Assembly (NCBI GenBank): GCA_024403415.1
Contig: JAKSRY010000012.1
Coordinates: forward strand, 1 to 64,000
DNA: 64,000 nt
Direction of reading: 5' to 3'
Origin: Lachnospiraceae bacterium
GTDB taxonomy: Bacteria > Bacillota > Clostridia > Lachnospirales > Lachnospiraceae
A program made the translations under genes and the position numbers. A model generated the notes under the pieces. That model saw only the letters and a program-made list of their open reading frames with translations, was not told the origin of the DNA and searched no databases. Below, piece after piece: positions 36,139 to 44,828 of this stretch; position 1 is the stretch's first letter; each line of letters opens with the position of its first letter.

Positions 36139-37794
36139 TTACGCCCTCGCATCAAACGAACCTGAATACACTCCGGAAATATTGCCCTTGCTTTCAATAA
36201 TATTATCTATTACCGATTTATTGTCATTTTTGTTAATAAATTCTGCATTCATATTATATCCGCGCTTTTCGAGTCTTTCGTTTAATGTATGAATATTTGC
36301 AGCAATCAGTTCCAGCGCGATCTCATCTTTAAGGTAAAATTTGGTTTTTACATTGTTAGCCGAAGTCAATGCAACATGAACATCAACACTTCCAAGATTG
36401 TCCATGTCCAGATGCAGCAGCGCAGATATATCTCCGTCCTTCTGCGCAAGTGACTTTTTGTTCGTATAAACATACAAATCTCCATTGGAATTTTGATTTG
36501 AAAGTTTAAGCGGTATCTGAACATATGTAAAAGCCTGGTTTATTTGATTCATAAAATCAAGATTATTATTGAGATTATTAATGTTATTAAAAACAGGTGA
36601 CTCTGTTTTTCCGGCATTTTGCATACTATCCAGAATAGTTTTCATATTATCCTGTATTTTTTCATACAGGCTGTTTACTTTACCTTCTTTTGATATTTCT
36701 TCCGGTGTAAGTAAATATTTATCTGTGACTGCTTTTTTAATGCTGTCTTTAAAAATCTGATTATCAAACAATCCCTCTATCGTTTTGGCTGATTCAGGTG
36801 ACTCCGGAAGTTTTTTCAGCTCCGATACTAATTTTTGAATATCATTTTCATTCAGCATAACATTATTATTAAATTTATTAATAACATTTTCATCGATTCC
36901 GGCATTTTTTAATTCATTCAGAAACTCATATTTTAACTGATTAACCTCAGGATTAACGCCTGTTGAAACATGCTTTGCATCCTGATTATTATTTTGAATA
37001 ATTGCCTCCGCATCACTCGTATTGGCTGTCAAAGTCTCTTTGCCATCTGATAAAATCTCTGTATTATTTCCTGACTCTGCAATATTGTTTTCAAGACCCT
37101 CAAGAAGTGTTCCGAGAATATTATCAAAAATATTTAATCCTTCACCTGCTCCACCGGTTTTAATCCACTCTGTCGCAGACTGAACCAGTGATTCTGATAT
37201 ATCGGAAAAAGCTGTTGTTATCTGATGTTCATAATTGGAATAACTCTTAAACTGTTGAATATTATCATCTGTAAGCGGAATTCCAAGTTTATTCATTTTT
37301 ACAAGATCCAAAACATCCGTGTCCGGGAATTTATTAACAGCACGGTTCATTCCATACAAAGATTCTCTGTCAACCGGGAGTCCTTCATCCATCATGGACT
37401 TAACCATATACTGCATTTCTGCTGTATTGGGAAGATTTGCCTGTGATAAAGCATTTGAAACCGTACTAATCTGAGAAGTGTTTTCAAAAAGAGGGGTAAG
37501 AGAAATTTTGTCACTTGAAGACATATTAATATTAAAGGTCATCATCTGACCAATCTTAGCATTAACATTTCCCTCCAAAGTAGCATTTATTAGTTGGTTT
37601 TCACCTATCGATAAAAGAATGTTTCCACCTTCAATAGAAACTATTTTCCCCTGAACAAAAGCGTTATTTCCCTTTGATATCAACGAATCAAGACCATCCT
37701 GCAGATTCCGGATCAATTCTCCTTCGGCGGCAGGATTAACTGTCTGATTTCCATATGTATTATTTATTTGAGAAATAATTGAGTTAATGTTCAT
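36139..37794 (-). CDS. ylqG: FliK-like protein with hook-length-control C-terminal domain (YlqG type)
   Basis: A 551-residue low-complexity, Asn/Ser-rich protein. The N-terminal beta segment (NAFVQGKIVSIEGGNILLSIG, LEGNVNAKIGQMMTFNI) is followed by a long variable middle and a C-terminal Flg_hook-like domain (about 430-530, YVQIPLKLSNQNSNGDLYVYT; LHLDMDNLGSVDVHVAL; LKDEIALELI). Homologues near rnhB are annotated as YlqG or FliK-like; hook-length control is inferred. ATG 37794 chosen. An upstream in-frame TTG at 37803 overlaps the rnhB stop and is better spaced from AGG, so it is possible. Confidence 0.78.
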   Translation of the reverse strand: MNINSIISQINNTYGNQTVNPAAEGELIRNLQDGLDSLISKGNNAFVQGKIVSIEGGNILLSIGENQLINATLEGNVNAKIGQMMTFNINMSSSDKISLTPLFENTSQISTVSNALSQANLPNTAEMQYMVKSMMDEGLPVDRESLYGMNRAVNKFPDTDVLDLVKMNKLGIPLTDDNIQQFKSYSNYEHQITTAFSDISESLVQSATEWIKTGGAGEGLNIFDNILGTLLEGLENNIAESGNNTEILSDGKETLTANTSDAEAIIQNNNQDAKHVSTGVNPEVNQLKYEFLNELKNAGIDENVINKFNNNVMLNENDIQKLVSELKKLPESPESAKTIEGLFDNQIFKDSIKKAVTDKYLLTPEEISKEGKVNSLYEKIQDNMKTILDSMQNAGKTESPVFNNINNLNNNLDFMNQINQAFTYVQIPLKLSNQNSNGDLYVYTNKKSLAQKDGDISALLHLDMDNLGSVDVHVALTSANNVKTKFYLKDEIALELIAANIHTLNERLEKRGYNMNAEFINKNDNKSVIDNIIESKGNISGVYSGSFDARA

Positions 37795-37795
37795 A

Positions 37796-38557
37796 TTATA
37801 CAAAATTACCTATAAATGATTTCCTGTGTATCGGGGTTGGTCCATACTTAACAAGAGCATCAATATGAGCCTTTGCACCATATCCTTTATTGGAAGCAAA
37901 ACCATATTCCGGATATATACTGTCATAATCAACCATCAAACGGTCTCTTGTAACCTTTGCTATAATACTCGCAGCTGCAATGGAAATGCTTTTTGCATCT
38001 CCTTTAATAATCGGAACCTGTTTAATATCCACATTTGGTATTTTAACAGCATCATTGAGTAAAAGATCGGGTTGAGGATCAAGTGACTTTATTGCCTTTT
38101 GCATTGCCTCATATGTAGCATTTAAAATATTTATTTCATCAATTCTTTCAGGTGAATTATAACCAAGAGCATATGCAACCGCTCTTTCGGTGATGATGTC
38201 ATACAACTCTTCTCTCTTTTTTTCGGACAATTGCTTGGAATCATTTATATATAAAATATCACAATCCTTCGGAAGAATAACTGCCCCTGCAACGACAGGT
38301 CCCGCCAAAGGTCCGCGTCCTACCTCATCAATTCCGCAAATGAATTCGTAATCCGAATACTTCTTTTCGAAGGTTTTCATTATTTCCGTACGCTGAAGTT
38401 CTTTTAAGTAAGCATCGTATTGTTTCTGTGCCTTTATAACAATTGCCTGAACAGAATTTCTTTCATCATCTGAATATTCTTTAATAAAATCAGGTATATT
38501 GATAACATTAATTTCCTTTAATTCTCTTTTTATAATATCGAGTTTTTTACCACTCAT
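37796..38557 (-). CDS. rnhB: Ribonuclease HII
   Basis: A 253-residue RNase HII that removes ribonucleotides from DNA and RNA of RNA-DNA hybrids. Catalytic DEDD pattern: CGIDEVGRGPLAGPVVAGAV (Asp, Glu), later LLNDAVKIP and VTRDRLMVDYD. The N-terminal extension of about 70 residues before the catalytic core is like that of B. subtilis RnhB. ATG with GAGGAG. Stop overlaps the region of the alternative ylqG start. About 74 bases separate it from lepB upstream. Confidence 0.95.
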   Translation of the reverse strand: MSGKKLDIIKRELKEINVINIPDFIKEYSDDERNSVQAIVIKAQKQYDAYLKELQRTEIMKTFEKKYSDYEFICGIDEVGRGPLAGPVVAGAVILPKDCDILYINDSKQLSEKKREELYDIITERAVAYALGYNSPERIDEINILNATYEAMQKAIKSLDPQPDLLLNDAVKIPNVDIKQVPIIKGDAKSISIAAASIIAKVTRDRLMVDYDSIYPEYGFASNKGYGAKAHIDALVKYGPTPIHRKSFIGNFV

Positions 38558-38631
38558 CTGTTTTCTCCTCGATTGATTAATCAGATAAATATATATTTGC
38601 TGGCGACATACTTTAATTTAGTCTTCTATAT

Positions 38632-39171
38632 CTATTTATGCTTTATCATGCCCAATTTGTTAAAAGGATATACTCGCATAAATGCCCTTCCCATAATCTG
38701 GTCACGTTTGATATTTCCAATATTTGGGTCTCTTGAATCCGAGCTGTTGTTTCGATTATCGCCCAATACAAAATACTCATCTTCAGCTAATTGTATTTCT
38801 TCGTAAGCACGTCCGGGATCGATAATAATCTCTTTTCCGTATCCTTCTTCAAGAAGTTCTCCGTTAATATAAATTTTTCCTTCCGAATCTATAAATACCG
38901 TTTCGTTTGGGAGTCCTATAATTCTTTTAATATAGTATGTATCCTTCTCATATTTATAAGGAAAAACTATAATATCAAACCTGTCCGGATCTGAAAATCT
39001 ATAGGATATCTTATCGACAAGCAGCTGATCTTTATCATCAAGAGTTGGTGACATACTGGTACCATTAACCTGTATTTTCTGTCCGACAAATTTAACAAGA
39101 AGCAAAACAAACACAAGTATTAAAAGAAAATAAAGACTCAGTACAAGGACTCTTTTTAATCTTCTGTTCAC
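38632..39171 (-). CDS. lepB: Type I signal peptidase (copy downstream of rbgA)
   Basis: A 179-residue membrane protease with one N-terminal helix (about 9-30), catalytic Ser in NGTSMSPTL and Lys in YYIKRIIGLPNE, and the C-terminal box GDNRNNSSDSRD. It removes signal peptides outside the membrane. The start is GTG at 39171, behind AGGAGTTAAT, and overlaps the rbgA stop (GTGA). A second, different signal peptidase gene lies on the other side of rbgA. Confidence 0.94.
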   Translation of the reverse strand: MNRRLKRVLVLSLYFLLILVFVLLLVKFVGQKIQVNGTSMSPTLDDKDQLLVDKISYRFSDPDRFDIIVFPYKYEKDTYYIKRIIGLPNETVFIDSEGKIYINGELLEEGYGKEIIIDPGRAYEEIQLAEDEYFVLGDNRNNSSDSRDPNIGNIKRDQIMGRAFMRVYPFNKLGMIKHK

Positions 39172-40022
39172 ATTAACTCCTCTGGATTATCAAGGGTAAT
39201 TCTCCCAAGTTTTCCACTTCTGAATTCATCCAATACTATAGATGATATTTTTGCCAGGTCGTAATTTCCACCTGATTTAAGACAGCCTCTTGACTTAGCC
39301 ATAGATTCAAGAAGGATTAATTCTTCTCCATCCTCATTCTCAAGCTTAAATCTTTCTGCCAAGGAACCTGCATATTTTTCTCTTACATACCTGATAAGTG
39401 TAATGGCAAGTTCTTCCGTATTAATGATATCATCATTAATTGAACCAATCAGTGCCAGTCTTTCTCCTACTTTTTCGGATTCGAACTTAGGCCACAGAAT
39501 TCCCGGGGTATCTAATAATTCAATGGATTTATTAAGTCTTATCCACTGCTTTCCTTTTGTAACACCGGGCTTATTTCCGGTCTTTGCAGAAGCTTTACCT
39601 GCAAAAGAATTTATAAATGTTGACTTACCGACATTTGGAATTCCTACAACCATTGCTCTAAGGGGTCTGTTAATAATTCCACGTTTTCTGTCTCTTTCAA
39701 TCTTTTGCTGACAAACATCCATAACTATGGAATTAATATTTTTAAGTGTTGCCCTGTTTAGAGCATTGATTTCAATAGCTTTAATACCATTTTGCTGATA
39801 ATAGTCCATCCACTTCTTATTCATAGACGGATCAGCCAGGTCTGATTTATTCATAAGAATAAGTCTGAACTTGTTCTTCCCGATTTCATTGATATCAGGA
39901 TTGGCTGAGCTCGCTGGAATTCTTGCATCAACAAGTTCAATTATAAGATCGATTAATTTAACATCTTCCTGCATCTGACGACGAGCTTTCGTCATATGCC
40001 CGGGATACCACTGATAATTCAT
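39168..40022 (-). CDS. rbgA: Ribosome biogenesis GTPase RbgA (YlqF)
   Basis: A 284-residue circularly permuted GTPase needed for late 50S assembly. Motif order G4-G1-G3 is visible: MNKSDLADP, then GIPNVGKSTFINSF, then DTPGILWP. N-terminus NYQWYPGHMTKA is diagnostic of YlqF. ATG 40022 preferred; a TTG two codons upstream would overlap the lepB2 stop. The gene sits between two signal peptidase genes and downstream of rplS, matching the rplS-ylqF-rnhB order. Confidence 0.95.
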   Translation of the reverse strand: MNYQWYPGHMTKARRQMQEDVKLIDLIIELVDARIPASSANPDINEIGKNKFRLILMNKSDLADPSMNKKWMDYYQQNGIKAIEINALNRATLKNINSIVMDVCQQKIERDRKRGIINRPLRAMVVGIPNVGKSTFINSFAGKASAKTGNKPGVTKGKQWIRLNKSIELLDTPGILWPKFESEKVGERLALIGSINDDIINTEELAITLIRYVREKYAGSLAERFKLENEDGEELILLESMAKSRGCLKSGGNYDLAKISSIVLDEFRSGKLGRITLDNPEELM

Positions 40023-40024
40023 AC

Positions 40025-40609
40025 TCAATTTGCAAATCCAAAAGATGATTCATCTTTGGAAAGCTTAAACCATACCTTTCCTACCATTGTACTTTTATCA
40101 ACAGCACCGACATTTCCAAGTCGGCTGTCTTCTGAATTGTTTCGGTTATCTCCCAAAACAAAATATTCATCCGTTCCAAGTTTAATCTCAACTTCAGCAA
40201 GGCCGGCCTCTTCTATAACATCATATTCTACCGGCTCAATGAGTCTCACTCCGTCAATATACACATATCCGTCTTTTATTACTACCGTCTCGCCCGGAAG
40301 GCCAATAACTCTCTCAACATACATATGAGAATGTTCATTTCCTCTCGGATAAAAACAAACAATATCATATCTGTCCGGCGATAAAAGTTTAAATACAAAT
40401 CTGTCGATAAGAACTTCCTGTCCATCCACAAGTGTTGGTTCCATTGACGAACCCACAACAGACACCTTCATACCAAATGCGAGCACCAGCACAACTGCAA
40501 GCAATATTGCTGCAATACAGTAAAAAATGGTACCAAGTATCTCACTGACCAGTGCCTTGGATACAACTTTTTTCTTTTCAGCAAAGGTAAGACCTTTATA
40601 TTTTGCCAT
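40025..40609 (-). CDS. lepB: Type I signal peptidase (copy upstream of rbgA)
   Basis: A 194-residue signal peptidase: cytoplasmic basic N-terminus (about 20 residues), one helix (about 25-47), catalytic Ser in VVGSSMEPTL and Lys in YVERVIGLPGE (the conserved catalytic position shows R in VERV; the basic residue aligned with KR of other SPases is Arg). The C-terminal box GDNRNNSEDSR is intact. RBS AAAGGAAG. The Lys/Arg point should be checked: the paralogue downstream has YIKRIIG. Follows the rplS terminator; a weak extended -10 (TGATAAAAT, 40639-40647) lies in front. Confidence 0.85.
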   Translation of the reverse strand: MAKYKGLTFAEKKKVVSKALVSEILGTIFYCIAAILLAVVLVLAFGMKVSVVGSSMEPTLVDGQEVLIDRFVFKLLSPDRYDIVCFYPRGNEHSHMYVERVIGLPGETVVIKDGYVYIDGVRLIEPVEYDVIEEAGLAEVEIKLGTDEYFVLGDNRNNSEDSRLGNVGAVDKSTMVGKVWFKLSKDESSFGFAN

Positions 40610-40650
40610 CGCTAACTTCCTTTAAAATCATTTTATTCATTTTATCAAAT

Positions 40651-40679
40651 AAAAAGGGCAATTGCCATAGCAATTGCCC
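40651..40679 (-). terminator. Intrinsic terminator after rplS
   Basis: A 10-bp perfect stem GGGCAATTGC/GCAATTGCCC (40656-40665 with 40670-40679), CATA loop, followed on the minus strand by TTTTTATTTG. Confidence 0.9.
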
Positions 40680-40694
40680 CCGTAAGTATTCAAC

Positions 40695-41042
40695 TTATTT
40701 AATAACTTCTTTAACCTTGGCTGCCTTACCAACTCTGTCTCTTAAGTAGTAAAGCTTAGCACGGCGAACCTTACCCTGTCTAACAACCTCAACCTTTTCA
40801 ACAAGAGGTGAATACATAGGCCATGTCTTTTCTACGCCAACGCCATTAGAGAACTTTCTAACTGTAAATGTTGCTCTTGCGCCTGTACCCTGCTTCTTAA
40901 TTACTGTTCCTTCGAAAACCTGGATTCTTTCACGGTTTCCTTCCTTAATCTTTCCGTGAACCTTAACGGTATCACCAACCATAAACTCAGCAACTTCTTT
41001 TAATGCTTCGTTTTCGATTTCTCTAAGAATTTCCTGTGTCAT
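40695..41042 (-). CDS. rplS: 50S ribosomal protein L19
   Basis: A 115-residue L19: [60 protein letters not shown]. Normal length. It lies downstream of trmD with a 96-base leader that may hold an L19 leader RNA and its own promoter, and is followed by a strong terminator. Confidence 0.97.
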   Translation of the reverse strand: MTQEILREIENEALKEVAEFMVGDTVKVHGKIKEGNRERIQVFEGTVIKKQGTGARATFTVRKFSNGVGVEKTWPMYSPLVEKVEVVRQGKVRRAKLYYLRDRVGKAAKVKEVIK

Positions 41043-41074
41043 AACTTTTCTCCTTTTAATTTATTATTAAAAAC

Positions 41075-41116
41075 AGACGTTCATTCGTATATTCAATACC
41101 AGCGGACCATCAGATT
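41075..41116 (-). promoter_or_regulatory. Possible L19 leader RNA
   Basis: Between trmD and rplS the minus strand carries CTGATGGTCCGCTGG ... CGAATGAACGTCTG, which resembles from memory the L19 ribosomal leader described upstream of rplS in Firmicutes. The paired elements could not be verified by folding here. Confidence 0.45.
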
Positions 41117-41132
41117 TTTACACAACATTAGT

Positions 41133-41161
41133 AATTTATCACAGCATTTCCTGTTTTGCAA
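41133..41161 (-). promoter_or_regulatory. Putative internal promoter for rplS
   Basis: Minus strand: TTGCAA (41156-41161) inside the 3' end of trmD, 17-base spacer, TAAATT (41133-41138) with TG just upstream (extended -10). The start near 41126 would begin the transcript directly before the possible L19 leader. Confidence 0.5.
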
Positions 41162-41921
41162 GTTTTTTTGCTAATTTTCTTGCTTTTTCTTCTGCCTTCT
41201 TCTTTTTCTTTCTTTGCAGTTCAAAATATTCCGGATGACTTTCTGCCCATTTTTCATACATGTCAGGTCTTAATTCTCTGGTTCTTTCCAAAGACCTCTC
41301 CAGTCTCCACTCATCTATTTTTTTATGATCACCGGACAAAAGGACCGGTGGGACCTTCATACCATTCCATTCTTCCGGTCTGGAATATTGCGGATATTCC
41401 AAAAGAGAATCACTGAAACTCTCATCAACAGATGAATCACCATTTCCCAACACTCCCGGAACCATTCTTGAAATAGCATCCATCATAACCAGCACAGGAA
41501 GTTCACCACCTGTCAGAACATAATCTCCTATGGATACTTTATCGGTAACGATAGTTTCAATTACTCTTTCATCGATTCCTTCATAATGACCGCACAAAAA
41601 TACAAGTTCATCTTCCATTGCGAACTCTTTGGCCATTTTTTGATTAAATGTTTGACCAACAGGGGTCAGATACACAACCCTTGTCCCTTCTTTAACATTA
41701 AGCGATTTGTATGCATCGTAGACAGGCTGCGGAAACATTAACATACCGGCGCCGCCACCATAAATATAATCATCAACCTTATTATGTTTATCTTTTGAAT
41801 AATCCCTTATATTTACCGTATTAAGTTCAAGAATTCCTTCCGAAACGGCACGACCTGTAATACTTGTATTAAAACCCTGCTCAATCATTTCCGGAAATAA
41901 TGTAAGCACATCAAACTTCAT
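41139..41921 (-). CDS. trmD: tRNA (guanine-N1)-methyltransferase
   Basis: A 260-residue SPOUT methyltransferase making m1G37. Motifs: FDVLTLFPEMIEQGF at the N-terminus, LCGHYEGIDERVIE and IGDYVLTGGELPVLVM (SAM-binding trefoil knot), and GVLGNGDSSVDESFS. The C-terminus has a lysine-rich tail (KKKKKAEEKARKLAKKLAKQ) beyond the usual domain end. ATG 41921 preferred; it overlaps the end of rimM by 11 bases, indicating coupling. A TTG two codons upstream is the alternative. Confidence 0.95.
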   Translation of the reverse strand: MKFDVLTLFPEMIEQGFNTSITGRAVSEGILELNTVNIRDYSKDKHNKVDDYIYGGGAGMLMFPQPVYDAYKSLNVKEGTRVVYLTPVGQTFNQKMAKEFAMEDELVFLCGHYEGIDERVIETIVTDKVSIGDYVLTGGELPVLVMMDAISRMVPGVLGNGDSSVDESFSDSLLEYPQYSRPEEWNGMKVPPVLLSGDHKKIDEWRLERSLERTRELRPDMYEKWAESHPEYFELQRKKKKKAEEKARKLAKKLAKQEML

Positions 41922-42429
41922 CGTCAATCAGTCCATTCATCATATGAAATGTTAATAATGAATTCTCTATATTAACATCTATAATACATTCCTTGATAGC
42001 CGGCAAATAAGCTGTTTTCCCATTTGAAAGTAAAACCTCATACACATCATTTGCACCGGTCTGCAAAACATCATTTATTATACCTTCATATTTATTATCA
42101 TCCGATATAGCTTTAATTCCTATAAGATCGGCAATAAAGTATTCATCTTTTTTTAATTTAACAGCATTCTGACGTGTTACAAACAATTCAGAGCCCTTAT
42201 ATTTTTCAACTTCATTTATATCATCAATATCCTTAAACTTCAGAATAACATACTGCTTAAACAGCTTAACTCCCGAAATTTCAAGATTAATATATTCACC
42301 CTTATAATCAAGAAGTATTTCCTTTAACTTCTTAAAACGCATAGGATCATCCGTGGTCGGAAAAACCTTAACTTCTCCGTGGATTCCATGTGTTTGCGTG
42401 ATAATACCAACTTTAAGATAAGAATTCAT
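41911..42429 (-). CDS. rimM: Ribosome maturation factor RimM
   Basis: A 172-residue 30S maturation factor that binds S19: N-terminal barrel with KVGIITQTHGIHGEVKVFPTTDDPMRF and a C-terminal PRC-barrel (YFIADLIGIKA, GANDVYEVLLSNGKTAYLPAI). ATG 42429 has GAAGGGAT before it and is chosen over an upstream in-frame TTG. An intrinsic terminator stands between khpA and this gene, so expression may rely on readthrough or an unseen promoter. Confidence 0.94.
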   Translation of the reverse strand: MNSYLKVGIITQTHGIHGEVKVFPTTDDPMRFKKLKEILLDYKGEYINLEISGVKLFKQYVILKFKDIDDINEVEKYKGSELFVTRQNAVKLKKDEYFIADLIGIKAISDDNKYEGIINDVLQTGANDVYEVLLSNGKTAYLPAIKECIIDVNIENSLLTFHMMNGLIDDEV

Positions 42430-42480
42430 TAATAAAATCCCTTCAGTCAAAAACCACTACATAAATAAACAATTCATAAA

Positions 42481-42500
42481 GCCTCCGGATAACCGGAGGC
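42481..42500 (-). terminator. Stem-loop between khpA and rimM
   Basis: An 8-bp GC-rich stem GCCTCCGG/CCGGAGGC with a four-base loop, followed on the minus strand by TTTATGAATTG. It is 10 bases past the khpA stop. The short T-run suggests partial termination inside the operon. Confidence 0.7.
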
Positions 42501-42510
42501 CTTATTAACA

Positions 42511-42738
42511 TCAGACAATTTCAACGTCAACTCTCTTGTTGTCTTTAGAAGTAGCAGCCTTAACAACAGCTCTTATAGCTTTTGCAATTCTGCCCTGCTT
42601 TCCAATAACCTTACCCATATCGCCTTCAGCAACATGAAGTTCAATTACTGTATGCTTTCCTTCTTCTTTTTCGGTAACAACAACATCTTCAGGATGATCA
42701 ACAAGAGACTTAGCGATAATCTCAACTAATTCTTTCAT
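42511..42738 (-). CDS. khpA: KH-domain RNA-binding protein KhpA (YlqC)
   Basis: A 75-residue single KH domain: VHVAEGD-type strand followed by GKVIGKQGRIAKAIRAVVKAA, in which GKQG is the GxxG RNA-binding loop. Normal length for KhpA, which acts with KhpB in RNA-linked control of growth and division in Gram-positives. It follows rpsP by 21 bases and has the terminator-like stem downstream. Confidence 0.94.
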   Translation of the reverse strand: MKELVEIIAKSLVDHPEDVVVTEKEEGKHTVIELHVAEGDMGKVIGKQGRIAKAIRAVVKAATSKDNKRVDVEIV

Positions 42739-42759
42739 TCTAATCTCCTAATGAAATGA

Positions 42760-43005
42760 CTACTTTGTAATACCTGCAACCTTGAACAATTTTGATACTA
42801 CTTCTGTAGGCTGAGCACCATTTGCAATCCACTTCTTTGCAGCTTCTTCATCTACATTGAATGTAGAAGGATCTGTGCTTGGATCATATGTTCCGATTTC
42901 TTCGATGAATCTTCCATCTCTTGGTGAATGAGAATCTGCAACGATAATTCTATAAAAAGGTGCCTTCTTCTGTCCCATTCTTCTTAATCTGATTTTAACT
43001 GCCAT
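42760..43005 (-). CDS. rpsP: 30S ribosomal protein S16
   Basis: An 81-residue S16: [43 protein letters not shown] 43005 has GGAGGAAAG upstream. The in-frame extension to 43056 would carry 17 residues foreign to S16 and is rejected. It follows ffh by a 52-base gap. Confidence 0.97.
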   Translation of the reverse strand: MAVKIRLRRMGQKKAPFYRIIVADSHSPRDGRFIEEIGTYDPSTDPSTFNVDEEAAKKWIANGAQPTEVVSKLFKVAGITK

Positions 43006-43057
43006 TTTTCTTTCCTCCAAAAATTTACTATTTATATTTATATATCTGAAACCCATA

Positions 43058-44425
43058 TTAAAAAGGGAATTTCATACCACCAAAACCTCCGAATAATCCA
43101 CGGCCTTTTTTGCCGCCCATCATACCCGGCATCTGTTTCATCATTTTTTGAGTCTGCTCAAACTGCTTAACAAACTTGTTAACATATGCTATATCAACGC
43201 CTGCACCTTTAGCAATACGTCCTTTTCGCGGCAATGACATGATCTTTGGATTGGAACGCTCTTCCTTTGTCATGCTCAGAATAATTGCTTCATTTCTGGC
43301 AATCTCTTTTTCATCAATAGCGCCCTCAAGATCTGACATCTTAGCACCCATTCCCGGAAGCATTCCCAGGATTGAACTTAAGCCGCCAAGCTTTCGCATC
43401 TGCTTCATACTTTCAAGATAATCGTTATAATCAAACTTTCCCTTCTTAAGGCGCTTGATCATATCCTTACCCTGTTCTTCATCTATATCAACACTTTCCT
43501 GTGCCTTTTCGATAAGAGTAAGAACATCACCCATGCCAAGAATTCTGTTGGCCATACGATCAGGATAAAACTGCTCGAGATCCGCAAGTTTTTCTCCCAT
43601 ACCGACATATAAAATAGGACATCCTGTAACGGCCTTAACAGAAAGTGCTGCACCACCTCTGGTGTCACCATCCATCTTCGACAGAATAACTCCATCAATT
43701 CCTATTCTTTCATTAAAGTCAGATGCAACATTAACGGCATCCTGACCTGTCATGGCATCTACAACCAGTAAAGACTGATGAACTTCAACATTATTCTTAA
43801 TCTGAATAAGCTCATTCATCATATCCTCATCAATATGCAAACGACCTGCCGTATCAAGAATAACTACATTATGACCATTCTTTTTGGCATGTTCGATTGA
43901 AGCCTTTGCAATATCAATCGGAGAATGCTGGTCACCCATACTGAAAACATCAACGCCAACCTTTTCTCCATTGACCATCAACTGTTTAATAGCTGCAGGT
44001 CTGTAAACATCGCAGGCAACGAGCAATGGCTTTTTACCTTTCAAAAGAAGCTTTCCTGCAAGTTTTGCGGTTGCAGTTGTTTTACCAGCACCCTGAAGAC
44101 CACACATAAGTATTGTGGTAATTGACTTACCGGGCTGGAACTTAATCTCTGTTGTTTCCGATCCCATTAAGGAAATCATTTCCTCATTAACAATCTTAAT
44201 TACCATCTGTCCGGGATTCAGTCCTCTTAAGACATCCTGACCGACAGCACGCTCTTCAACAGATTTTACGAACTGCTTAACAACCTTGAAGTTAACATCA
44301 GCCTCAAGGAGTGCCATTTTAACCTCTTTTAATGCAACTTTTACATCATCCTCGGTAAGCAGTCCCTTACTTCTCAAATTCTTAAAAACATTTTGTAATT
44401 TATCCGCTAAGCCTTCAAAAGCCAT
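43058..44425 (-). CDS. ffh: Signal recognition particle protein Ffh
   Basis: A 455-residue SRP54 GTPase: N-domain helices, G-domain with [25 protein letters not shown], and [14 protein letters not shown], and a Met-rich M-domain at the C-terminus ([32 protein letters not shown]) that binds SRP RNA and signal peptides. ATG with AAAGGAATTG. ylxM lies immediately upstream, the conserved ylxM-ffh pair. Confidence 0.97.
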   Translation of the reverse strand: MAFEGLADKLQNVFKNLRSKGLLTEDDVKVALKEVKMALLEADVNFKVVKQFVKSVEERAVGQDVLRGLNPGQMVIKIVNEEMISLMGSETTEIKFQPGKSITTILMCGLQGAGKTTATAKLAGKLLLKGKKPLLVACDVYRPAAIKQLMVNGEKVGVDVFSMGDQHSPIDIAKASIEHAKKNGHNVVILDTAGRLHIDEDMMNELIQIKNNVEVHQSLLVVDAMTGQDAVNVASDFNERIGIDGVILSKMDGDTRGGAALSVKAVTGCPILYVGMGEKLADLEQFYPDRMANRILGMGDVLTLIEKAQESVDIDEEQGKDMIKRLKKGKFDYNDYLESMKQMRKLGGLSSILGMLPGMGAKMSDLEGAIDEKEIARNEAIILSMTKEERSNPKIMSLPRKGRIAKGAGVDIAYVNKFVKQFEQTQKMMKQMPGMMGGKKGRGLFGGFGGMKFPF

Positions 44426-44426
44426 C

Positions 44427-44726
44427 TTACAATTCCTTTAATATTTCCGCTTTCTCATCATCTGAAAGATTTTCATTTAATTCAATCTTCTTTTTAATCT
44501 TTGAAAACCTTTCAACAAGCTTTAATTTATCTTCATAACCATTTAACAAACGGTTTATTCTCTTTACAAGATCTGATGCAGCCTGTCTTGTAATATTATA
44601 TTCTTCGGCTATTTCTGATATGGAAAAATTATTCATTACCAGATCTTCATAGACATTCTTTTGATGTTCGGTAAGTAATTCACCATAAAAATCATAAAGC
44701 ATTCCCTGCTTAACAATATCTTCCAT
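44427..44726 (-). CDS. ylxM: YlxM family (UPF0122) helix-turn-helix protein
   Basis: A 99-residue sigma-70-region-4-like helix-turn-helix protein: LLTEHQKNVYEDLVMNNF, SISEIAEEYNITRQAASDLVKRI. Described as an accessory of the SRP in some Gram-positives. It is two bases from ffh. Its promoter overlaps the terminator of the GH25 gene. Confidence 0.92.
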   Translation of the reverse strand: MEDIVKQGMLYDFYGELLTEHQKNVYEDLVMNNFSISEIAEEYNITRQAASDLVKRINRLLNGYEDKLKLVERFSKIKKKIELNENLSDDEKAEILKEL

Positions 44727-44755
44727 AATCAGCCCCTATTTAACGCACAAGTATA

Positions 44756-44784
44756 AATATATACTAACCAAAAAAGCATGTCAA
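44756..44784 (-). promoter_or_regulatory. Strong sigma-A promoter of ylxM-ffh-rpsP
   Basis: Minus strand: consensus TTGACA (44779-44784), exact 17-base spacer, TATATT (44756-44761). The -35 lies inside the 3' arm of the upstream gene's terminator stem. Start near 44749, leader about 22 nt. Confidence 0.75.
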
Positions 44785-44805
44785 GTGTTTTTACTTGACA
44801 TGCTT
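44771..44805 (-). terminator. Intrinsic terminator after the GH25 gene
   Basis: A 13-bp perfect stem AAGCATGTCAAGT/ACTTGACATGCTT (44774-44786 with 44793-44805), six-base loop, then TTTTTTGG on the minus strand. It shares sequence with the ylxM promoter. Confidence 0.9.
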
Positions 44806-44828
44806 AAATATATTATAATTCAAAAAAA

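Noticed and set aside
42760-43056. 98-residue form of S16
   Set aside because: S16 begins MAVKIRLRR in the family, and GGAGGAAAG precedes that ATG at 43005.
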